Below, piece by piece: positions 5,152 through 11,085 of a stretch of DNA of 13,351 bases; the first letter of the stretch is position 1, and each line of letters opens with the position of its first letter. The DNA is from CAYUYH01 sp964449175 (lineage in GTDB: Bacteria > Planctomycetota > Phycisphaerae > SM23-33). The DNA lies in assembly GCA_964449175.1 (NCBI GenBank), contig CAYUYH010000049.1:1-13351 (forward strand), given 5' to 3'. The translations under genes and the position numbers were made by a program. The notes under the pieces are model-generated. The model saw only the letters and a program-made list of their open reading frames with translations. It ran no database searches and had not been told where the DNA came from.

Positions 5152-7278
5152 ATGCCGAAGCCACACGTCGTGAACTCAGCCGTCGTCGCAGCACTGGTTT
5201 GTGGGGTCATCTGCTCATTCCTGCCGGCGGGATGCGCCGCACCGGGCACCCCGGCCGCCCTGGCCGTCTACAGGCCGGATGAGCTGCCCGCCAAGGACCT
5301 GATCGCCTTCCCGCAGGCCGAGGGCTTCGGCGCGTACAGCGTCGGCGGGCGAGGCGGCAAGCTGTACGTCGTCACCTCACTGGAGGACAGCTCGCGCCGC
5401 GACGGGGTCAGCGCCGGCACGCTTCGCGAGGCCGTCGAGGCCGACGGGCCTCGGATCGTCGTCTTCGCCGTCAGCGGCACGATCACGCTGAACGACCTGC
5501 TCCACGTCCAGAACCCTTACCTGACCATCGCGGGTCAGACCGCGCCCGGCGACGGCGTGTGCATCTCGGGCCGGGGCATGGAGATCGACACGCACGACGT
5601 GATCCTTCGCCACTTGCGGATACGCCCGGCCGAGCGCGGCACGTCTTGCGACTGCATCGCCCTGCGGAACGCCCGCATTGTGATAGTCGATCACTGCTCG
5701 CTTAGCTGGGCCACCGACGAGCTGTGCTCCACGACCCGCCGCTCCAGCGATATCACGTTCCAGTGGTGCATCATGGGCGAGCCGCTGGAGCGCCGCAACC
5801 ACGCCGAGCCGGTGGCGCTTCGCGGCGCCAGGATCAGCTTCCACCACAACCTCATCGCCCACGGCAACCGCGCCAACCCGGTCGTCTCCGGCTCCGGCCC
5901 GATCGACTTCAGGAACAACGTGGTCTACAACTGGCGCGAGCAGGTCGGCTCGGGCGAGGCGGGCGCGTACAACTTCGTGGGCAACTACCTCAAACCCGGC
6001 CCGGACACGCGCCTGCTCGGCGGGATGAACGCGACCGTCGCACACTGGCTGACGGACTCCGCCCAGCCGAAGTCGATGCACATCTCCGGCAACGTGCTGG
6101 CCGGCTCGCCGGCAGCCTCAGCCGACAACCGCCTGCTCGTGGCGCCGCGCACGGACGGCGTCCTGCGGACGGCCAGCCCGGCTGAGTACCTGGGTAAGTA
6201 TCTCGCGGCCGAGCCGTTCGTCGTCGAGGAGGTGACGACCACCTCGGCCGAGCAGGCCTACCGCGACGTGCTGGCCCATGCCGGCGCCACGCTGCCGGTC
6301 CGCGACAAGGTCGACGAGCGGATCGTCGCCGACGTGCGGGCCGGGACCGGCAGGATTATCCGCGTGCCGGAAGACGTGGGCGGCTTCCCCGCCCTGGCCG
6401 GCGGGCCCGGCGCCGTCGACAGGGACCACGACGGCATGGGCGACTACTGGGAGCAGCGCAACGGCCTGGACTATGCCAACCCCAACGACGCCGCCGGCGA
6501 CCGCGACGAGGACGGGTACCCCAACATAGAGGAATACCTCAACTCCGGCAGTGCCCGGACGAAGCTGCAGCGCGTCGCGCCCCCGACGGTCAGCCCGCCG
6601 CACGGGTCGATCTTCACCGATTCGGTGACGGTCACGCTCGCCTGCCCCGCCGAAGGAGCGGCCATCCGCTACACGCTGGACGGCAGCAACCCGACGCGCG
6701 AGAGCCCGCTGTACGCCGGCCCGTTCGAGCTTCGCCGCACGGCCACCGTCAAGGCCCGCGCGTTCGCGGGCTTCCTCGCCAGCCGGCTCGGCTACGCGAC
6801 GCTGCGGAAGGTACGACCCTTCCCCGCCGCGAAGGCGCCCGACATCCAGCCCGGCCTGGCCTATGAATACTCCGAGCCCAACGGCCCCGGCGCCGCCGGG
6901 CACCACACGCAGTGGAAGCTCGTGAAGACCGACGTGGTCGCCAGTTTCCGCGCGGACTGGATCGCCGAGGGCACACAGCTGCCGAAGGTGGACTTCATCG
7001 GCTACCTGCGCGTGCCGCGCGACGGCGTGTACACGTTCACGCTGGCTGCCCCGTACGAGAGCGAGATGTGGATCGACGGCGTGAGCCTCGCCCGCAACGA
7101 CCGCGACGACGGTGCGGTGATGCAGTCCATCACCGCACTGGCGGCTGGGACGCACCCGATCAAGGTGCACTACTTCACGTGGAGCAGGATCTTCCCGCTG
7201 AAGGTCTACTGGCAGGGCCCGGGGCTGGAAAGGCAGGAGGTTCCCGCGGCGGTGCTGTTCCACGCGGCGAAGGAGTGA
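5152..7278 (+). CDS. Secreted pectate-lyase-like protein with calcium loops, chitobiase-type and PA14 domains
   Basis: 708 aa. The N-terminal signal ends FLPAGC (Cys28), so it may be a lipoprotein, although Pro at -3 is atypical. A right-handed beta-helix of the PL1 pectate lyase type spans about 52-320, with TIAGQTAPGDG, ILRHLRIRP, VDHCSLSWATDE (Asp180, Asp189 and Glu190 as likely calcium ligands) and HHNLIAHGNRANP. Arg240 in the last motif is in the position of the catalytic Arg of PL1. Next are DxDxDG calcium loops (about 423-464, DRDHDGMGDYW and GDRDEDGYPNIEEYLN), a chitobiase-like C-terminal domain (about 476-552, IRYTLDGSNPT), and a PA14-like domain (about 565-700, YTFTLAAPYESEMWIDG). 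Expected role: eliminative cleavage of pectate or a related uronan at the cell surface. The ATG has an AGAGGA ribosome site five bases upstream. It is divergent from the AlgE-like gene. The family is clear; the exact substrate is not. Confidence 0.88.
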   Translation: MPKPHVVNSAVVAALVCGVICSFLPAGCAAPGTPAALAVYRPDELPAKDLIAFPQAEGFGAYSVGGRGGKLYVVTSLEDSSRRDGVSAGTLREAVEADGPRIVVFAVSGTITLNDLLHVQNPYLTIAGQTAPGDGVCISGRGMEIDTHDVILRHLRIRPAERGTSCDCIALRNARIVIVDHCSLSWATDELCSTTRRSSDITFQWCIMGEPLERRNHAEPVALRGARISFHHNLIAHGNRANPVVSGSGPIDFRNNVVYNWREQVGSGEAGAYNFVGNYLKPGPDTRLLGGMNATVAHWLTDSAQPKSMHISGNVLAGSPAASADNRLLVAPRTDGVLRTASPAEYLGKYLAAEPFVVEEVTTTSAEQAYRDVLAHAGATLPVRDKVDERIVADVRAGTGRIIRVPEDVGGFPALAGGPGAVDRDHDGMGDYWEQRNGLDYANPNDAAGDRDEDGYPNIEEYLNSGSARTKLQRVAPPTVSPPHGSIFTDSVTVTLACPAEGAAIRYTLDGSNPTRESPLYAGPFELRRTATVKARAFAGFLASRLGYATLRKVRPFPAAKAPDIQPGLAYEYSEPNGPGAAGHHTQWKLVKTDVVASFRADWIAEGTQLPKVDFIGYLRVPRDGVYTFTLAAPYESEMWIDGVSLARNDRDDGAVMQSITALAAGTHPIKVHYFTWSRIFPLKVYWQGPGLERQEVPAAVLFHAAKE

Positions 7279-7348
7279 CGCGCAGCGCGCCGGCGGATTG
7301 TCCGAATCGCCCGCGCGTCGTGGTGCTGCTTTCTTGACGCACTCTGCG

Positions 7349-7376
7349 GCGCGGCGGGGCTCCTGCCCCACCGCGC
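7349..7376 (+). terminator. Possible terminator-like hairpin after lyase gene
   Basis: Arms 7349-7360 and 7365-7376 (GCGGCGGGGC facing GCCCCACCGC, extended by GC/GC) pair with one mismatch around loop TCCT, 70 bp past the lyase stop. No T-run follows (AACAGACAG), so this is either a Rho-type or mRNA-protecting structure, or a repeat arm. Confidence 0.3.
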
Positions 7377-7399
7377 AACAGACAGCCAGGCATGGCTTC

Positions 7400-7480
7400 A
7401 TGGGCCTGACCAAGTGGATGGGCAAGTGGCTCGAGTTCCAGATCAACCAGCACAACAAGCGTATCCGTAAAGAGCTGCAC
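7400..7480 (+). CDS. 5' fragment of a gene cut by the assembly gap
   Basis: Only the first 27 residues remain (MGLTKWMGKW, then LEFQINQHNKRIRKELH) before the run of N. 24 of the 27 codons end in G or C, the same bias as the real genes here, so this is likely coding and not chance. The peptide is a basic amphipathic helix with three Trp/Phe residues in its first dozen positions. No family is recognised. The ribosome site is weak (CCAGG about 10 bases upstream). The rest of the gene is missing. Confidence 0.4.
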
Positions 7481-7528
7481 NNNNNNNNNNCCCCCCCGGG
7501 GGGGGGGGGGGGCCCCCCCCCCACCCCC
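7481..7528. other. Assembly gap plus homopolymer artefact
   Basis: Ten N (7481-7490) are followed by about 7 C, 15 G and 10 C, then A and 5 C. Such back-to-back, self-complementary homopolymers at a contig edge are typical sequencing or assembly artefact and should not be read as biology. Ten N usually means a gap of unknown size, so the lyase side and the radical SAM side may not be true neighbours. Confidence 0.9.
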
Positions 7529-7551
7529 TTACCTCAGTCGCCAAACTCGCC

Positions 7552-8445
7552 CTAGTCCACACGGACCAGGCCGAGGGAGACGGCGTATCGGCGCAGCTCG
7601 GCCACTTCTTCGGCCGACGGGCAGGCAAGCAGTTCTTCCACTGGAATCACGGCCGCCTCGCCGGCTGGGTGGTATTGCCCCATCACGTTAATCGCACAGG
7701 CAGGCGCGGCGCAGGCGACCGCGGTCAGCGCGTCCCGGCTGCGGGCCAGGTCCGCCGGCAGGACCAGGTGGCGGACAAGCACGCCGCGAGCAGCTGCGCC
7801 GCGGGCGTCGGTCTGCAACGGGCCGACCTGGCGATACATCTCCGCCAGCGCCGCGGCGGCGACGGCCGGGTAGTCGTCCACGCCGGAGTACTTCCGCCCC
7901 GCGGCGGGGTCGCCATACTTGAAGTCCGGCATGTAGATGTCCACCAGCCCCTCCAGCAGCCGCCGCGTGGCGACGGCTTCGTACCCGCCGCTGTTGTAGA
8001 CGACGGGCACGGTCAGCCCGCCCGCGCGGGCGGTCCAGACGGCCTCGGCCACGGCGTGCGAGACGTGCGTGGGCGTGACGAAGTTGATGTTCTCGCAGCC
8101 GCGGCGGGCGAGGGCGAGGGCGACCTGGGCGATCTCGGCCGGGGTGGTCGGCTCGCCGTCGGTGGTGTGTGAGATGTCCCAGTTCTGGCAGAAGATGCAG
8201 GCGACGTTGCAGCCGGCGAAGAAGATCGTTCCGCTGCCGCCTCGGCCGACCAGGACTGGCTCCTCGCCGAAGTGCGGCCCGGCTGAGTTGACCAGTGCGG
8301 TCTCGCCGATCCCGCACGCCCCCACCTCGCCGGCGGTGCGGTCCACGCGGCAGCAGCGCGGGCACAGCTCGCAGTCGCGGATCAGCTCGCGGAGGCGCAG
8401 GATATTGGCAGGCAGCTCGGCCACGTTGGAATTGTAGCACGGCAA
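7552..8445 (-). CDS. Radical SAM protein, PflX-type (pyruvate formate-lyase activase-like)
   Basis: 297 aa from a TTG start. An N-terminal cysteine-rich segment (CELCPRCCRVDR, Cys25/28/31/32, with Cys44 in GACG) precedes the radical SAM motif CNVACIFC (Cys79, Cys83, Cys86), which binds the [4Fe-4S] cluster. Downstream are ENINFVTPTHVSH, VVYNSGGYE, VDIYMPDFKY, VRHLVLP and MGQYHP. This order matches the COG1313/PflX group, related to glycyl-radical-enzyme activases but without a known substrate. Cytoplasmic. No glycyl radical enzyme is seen nearby. The start is uncertain: neither TTG (8445) nor the GTG at codon 8 (8424) has a good ribosome site. TACAAT lies six bases before that GTG, so a leaderless GTG start is possible. 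The gene reaches its stop 24 bp from the artefact tract and appears complete. Confidence 0.85.
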   Translation of the reverse strand: MPCYNSNVAELPANILRLRELIRDCELCPRCCRVDRTAGEVGACGIGETALVNSAGPHFGEEPVLVGRGGSGTIFFAGCNVACIFCQNWDISHTTDGEPTTPAEIAQVALALARRGCENINFVTPTHVSHAVAEAVWTARAGGLTVPVVYNSGGYEAVATRRLLEGLVDIYMPDFKYGDPAAGRKYSGVDDYPAVAAAALAEMYRQVGPLQTDARGAAARGVLVRHLVLPADLARSRDALTAVACAAPACAINVMGQYHPAGEAAVIPVEELLACPSAEEVAELRRYAVSLGLVRVD

Positions 8446-8497
8446 GGGCGCTGGTGCCGCAGGGGGATTGGACAGGAGGCGGGCAATCGGCCCACTT

Positions 8498-8521
8498 GTT
8501 GACTCGTTGACTGGTTGCTGG
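8498..8521. repeat. Three octamers of GTTGACT type
   Basis: Units GTTGACTC, GTTGACTG and GTTGCTGG run without gaps and lead straight into the heptad array at 8522. The word GTTGAC is the reverse complement of GTCAAC in the array at 8652, so the ends of the 8498-8680 region carry related sequence in opposite orientation. Confidence 0.55.
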
Positions 8522-8584
8522 CGGAGACTGCAGGCTGTAGACTATAGGTTTCATGCTTTAGGCCTCAGGCCTCAGACCGCAGGC
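8522..8584. repeat. Nine degenerate heptads, consensus YNNAGRC
   Basis: Sixty-three bases divide exactly into nine 7-mers, for example TGCAGGC, TGTAGAC, CTCAGGC and CTCAGAC. A is fixed at position 4, G dominates position 5, and C closes all but one unit. This strict period without coding potential resembles the short tandemly repeated repetitive sequences described in cyanobacteria. Function unknown. Confidence 0.6.
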
Positions 8585-8593
8585 GCTTCCCCT

Positions 8594-8640
8594 GATGCCT
8601 AGTGCCTAATGCCCAGTCCCTATTCCCCAGTCCCGGTCCC
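8594..8640. repeat. Six heptads, consensus ANTSCCY, plus partial unit
   Basis: Units such as AGTGCCT, AATGCCC, AGTCCCT and ATTCCCC follow at exactly 7 bp, then a partial GTCCC. T at position 3 and CC at positions 5-6 are constant. The CCCCAGT-like word at 8625-8631 resembles the cyanobacterial STRR heptamer CCCCAGT. Nine unassigned bases (8585-8593) separate it from the previous array, whose reverse complement (GCCTGAG) resembles these units. Confidence 0.55.
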
Positions 8641-8644
8641 TTTC

Positions 8645-8680
8645 TTCAATCGTCAACGGTCAATAGTCAATCGGTCAATT
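8645..8680. repeat. Five heptads of GTCAAYN type
   Basis: TTCAATC, GTCAACG, GTCAATA and GTCAATC are contiguous at 7 bp, then one extra G and GTCAATT (8674-8680). The closing CGGTCAATTGG (8672-8682) also occurs as its reverse complement at 60-70. At both sites it is six bases from a hairpin module beginning ATCCCGC. Confidence 0.6.
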
Positions 8681-8688
8681 GGTAGAAT

Positions 8689-8712
8689 ATCCCGCAGCGG
8701 GGCTGCGGGCTT
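8689..8712 (+). repeat. Third copy of the 24-nt ATCCC-N14-GGGCTT hairpin module
   Basis: CCCGCAGC (8691-8698) pairs perfectly with GCTGCGGG (8702-8709) around GGG. The boundaries ATCCC and GGGCTT and the 24-nt length equal those of the modules at 30-53 and 94-117, while the inner stem differs. Here it sits directly upstream of the GH31 gene. Confidence 0.6.
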
Positions 8713-8738
8713 GCTACCAGTTCTCGCCATGATAGTAT
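8711..8738 (+). promoter_or_regulatory. Possible promoter of GH31 gene overlapping the repeat end
   Basis: TTGCTA (8711-8716) and TAGTAT (8733-8738) are 16 bp apart, each matching four of six consensus positions. Transcription would start near 8745, which makes the ATG at 8745 an unlikely start and favours the ATG at 8796. The -35 begins in the last two bases of the hairpin module (GGGCTTGCTA). Confidence 0.3.
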
Positions 8739-8795
8739 CTGCCGATGGCGGTCCGCGATTCGGCGGGCCGAACATCGCGGAAGGCTGACAGTACC

Positions 8796-11057
8796 ATGAA
8801 GAGCGGCAATCGCTTCACCGAAGATATGCTCGACCTGAACTCCCCCGAGGCTGCCGACGACGTCGTCTACGCGGCCGGCCGGCCCACCGCAGCGACGGCG
8901 GCCGACGGACAGGTGATCCTTGACGTGCCGTTCATCCAGCGGCTGCCCGTCCCGGCCGAGGACTCACCGACGCCGACTGAGACGCACAAGGTCGTCGTCC
9001 GCGCGTACGGGCGGGCGATCGTTCGCGTGACGCTGGCGGTCGGCGGGGAGCTGCCCGGCGACGACAGCGTAATGCTGGAGATGGACCGCAAACTCAAGCC
9101 CGCACCGCTGGACGTGCGGGCGAGCGCGGGCGGCTACAAGATCGTCGACCGCGCCGGCAAGGTGCGGATGCGGATCGACACCGCCGACCGGCCCGTTCGC
9201 CGCTGGAGCGACATGTTCGTCGACGCCCCCAAGCACTTCGCGGCCACGGTCCTGCCGGACGGCAAGGTCGAGGCGCCGTTCATGGCCTACGACACGTTCG
9301 GGTGGCGGCATGTGGAGTCGCTGCCCCTCGGCTACGTGCGGCGTGGCGGCGGCATCCGCGCCGGGCTGTTCTCGTTGCACGCCGCGCCCAACGAGCACTT
9401 CGCCGGCACGGGCGAGCGCTTCAGCCGGATGGACCTGGCCGGGCAGACGATCGTGCTGGAGAACACCGACGCACTCGGCGCCAACAGCCGCCGGGCCTAC
9501 AAGAACGTGCCCTTCTACGTCTCCAGCCGACCCTACGGCCTGATGGCGCTGACCAGCAGCCACGTGCGCCTGTCCCTGGCTGACGTCTCGACGCGCGCCG
9601 CGCAGGGACTCATCGAGGACGATTGCGTGGACCTGTTCTTCATCGGGGGGGGGAGCCTGGAGGCGGTCCTGCGGAACTATCGCCGGCTGACCGGCTTCCC
9701 GCGCGACGTGCCGACGTGGAGCTACGGCGTGTGGATGAGCCGGATGACGTATTTCTCCGCCGACGAGACGCGGCAGGTGGCCGACCGTCTGCGCGGCGGC
9801 GGTTTCCCCTGCGACGTGATCCACCTGGACACCGGCTGGTTCCCCAAGGACTGGCAGTGCACGTGGGAGTTCAGCAAGGAAAAGTTCCCCGACCCGCCGG
9901 GCTACATGCGCGAGATGCTCCAGCGCGGCTTCCGCATCAGCCTTTGGCAGACGCCGTCGATGTCGAAGAACACGGCCGTCTACGAATACGCCCGCGATCA
10001 CGGTTTCCTGCCGGCCAAGACAGGCGCCAGCGATGCGTCGGCCTTCGGCGACGTGGCCTACAGCGGGCGGATCGACTTCTCCAACCCCCAGGCCGTCGAG
10101 TGGTACAAGGGCCTGCTGCGGAACCTGCTTCAGACGGGCGCGGCGTGCATCAAGACCGACTTCGGCGAGAACATCGAGATGCACGCGCGGTACCACGGCA
10201 TGTCGGCCGAGCGGCTGCACAATCTCTACGCGCTGCTGTATCAGAAGGCCGCATACGAAGTCACGGAGGAGGTCGCCGGCCAAGGCATCATCTGGGCGCG
10301 TGCCGGGTGGGTCGGCTGTCACCGCTACCCGGTGCACTGGGGCGGCGACGCGGCGTGCACGTGGGACGGCCTGGCCGGGTCGATCCGCGGCGGGCTGCAC
10401 ATCGGCCTGAGCGGCTGGGCGTTCTGGAGCCACGACGTGCCCGGCTTCCACGGCGTGCCGGAGTTCATGAACTCCTGGCCGAGCGAGGAGCTGTACGTCC
10501 GCTGGACGCAGTTCGGCGTGTTCACCTCGCACATGCGATACCACGGGACTTCCCCGCGCGAGCCGTACGAGTATCCCGGCGCAGCGGACATCGTGCGGAA
10601 GTGGTGGCGGCTGCGGTATTGCCTCGTGCCGTACCTGGTCGACCAGGGCTCGGCCGCGACGCGCAGCGGCTACCCCGTGCTGCGGGCGCTGGTGCTGCAC
10701 CACGGCGACGACCCGGCCTGCTGGGGAATCGACGATCAATACTACTTCGGCGACGCGATGATGGCCGCGCCGCTGACCTGTGCCGGCGGCGTCCGCGACG
10801 TGTATCTGCCGGCCGGGCGATGGGTGGACTTCTGGACGGGCATGGTGCTGCGCGGCAGCCGCTGGCTGAGGAACGTCGCCAGCCCGCTGGCGCGGATGCC
10901 CGTCTATGCCCGCTACGGCAAGCGAATCCGCGTCTACCCACTGCCGGTCAGCAGCACCAACGACATGGACCTGGCCAAGGCCGTCGAGATGCGGTTCGAC
11001 TCGACCTACCCCGGCCTGGCGCGCAGCGTCCTGCGCGACGTGCTCCAGTGGGAGTAG
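8796..11057 (+). CDS. Glycoside hydrolase family 31 (alpha-xylosidase/alpha-glucosidase-like)
   Basis: 753 aa from the chosen ATG. An N-terminal beta domain contains FAGTGERFSRMDLAGQ. The (beta/alpha)8 barrel follows, with YGVWMSRMTYFS, DVIHLDTGWFPKDW, and the nucleophile motif IKTDFGE (Asp455). The acid/base is Asp518 in HWGGDAACTW, followed by LSGWAFWSHDVPGF. The C-terminal beta part has YYFGDAMMAAPL and VYLPAGRWVDFWTG. The layout resembles YicI-type alpha-xylosidases; specificity is not proven. No signal peptide is seen, so it is probably cytoplasmic and trims alpha-linked xylose or glucose from imported oligosaccharides. The same frame opens earlier at ATG 8745 (770 aa), but that start has no ribosome site. 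ATG 8796 has GGAAGG 11 bases upstream and fits the promoter. Convergent with the GT-C-like gene, stops 28 bp apart. Confidence 0.9.
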   Translation: MKSGNRFTEDMLDLNSPEAADDVVYAAGRPTAATAADGQVILDVPFIQRLPVPAEDSPTPTETHKVVVRAYGRAIVRVTLAVGGELPGDDSVMLEMDRKLKPAPLDVRASAGGYKIVDRAGKVRMRIDTADRPVRRWSDMFVDAPKHFAATVLPDGKVEAPFMAYDTFGWRHVESLPLGYVRRGGGIRAGLFSLHAAPNEHFAGTGERFSRMDLAGQTIVLENTDALGANSRRAYKNVPFYVSSRPYGLMALTSSHVRLSLADVSTRAAQGLIEDDCVDLFFIGGGSLEAVLRNYRRLTGFPRDVPTWSYGVWMSRMTYFSADETRQVADRLRGGGFPCDVIHLDTGWFPKDWQCTWEFSKEKFPDPPGYMREMLQRGFRISLWQTPSMSKNTAVYEYARDHGFLPAKTGASDASAFGDVAYSGRIDFSNPQAVEWYKGLLRNLLQTGAACIKTDFGENIEMHARYHGMSAERLHNLYALLYQKAAYEVTEEVAGQGIIWARAGWVGCHRYPVHWGGDAACTWDGLAGSIRGGLHIGLSGWAFWSHDVPGFHGVPEFMNSWPSEELYVRWTQFGVFTSHMRYHGTSPREPYEYPGAADIVRKWWRLRYCLVPYLVDQGSAATRSGYPVLRALVLHHGDDPACWGIDDQYYFGDAMMAAPLTCAGGVRDVYLPAGRWVDFWTGMVLRGSRWLRNVASPLARMPVYARYGKRIRVYPLPVSSTNDMDLAKAVEMRFDSTYPGLARSVLRDVLQWE

Positions 11058-11065
11058 GCGGCGCT

Positions 11066-11075
11066 GCGCCGGCGC
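11066..11075. other. GC palindrome between convergent genes
   Basis: GCGCCGGCGC is a perfect 10-bp palindrome in the 28-bp gap between the stop codons of the GH31 and GT-C-like genes. It could serve as a weak bidirectional 3'-end structure. There is no T-run on either side. Confidence 0.25.
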
Positions 11076-11085
11076 GGCGTGTGAG

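Noticed and set aside
6118..7524. 468-aa minus-strand open frame crossing the gap
   Set aside because: It reads through N and the homopolymer artefact and is antisense to the PA14 and chitobiase part of the lyase.
7491..7528. C/G homopolymer block as a G-quadruplex or regulatory tract
   Set aside because: It abuts the N gap and has the self-complementary C-G-C look of an end artefact.
8498..8680. CRISPR array
   Set aside because: Units are 7-8 bp with no spacers of 25-40 bp and no constant repeat; no cas gene is nearby.
8964..10739. 591-aa minus-strand open frame inside the GH31 gene
   Set aside because: The opposite strand carries GH31 catalytic motifs throughout. The frame is a codon-bias shadow with no recognisable domain.
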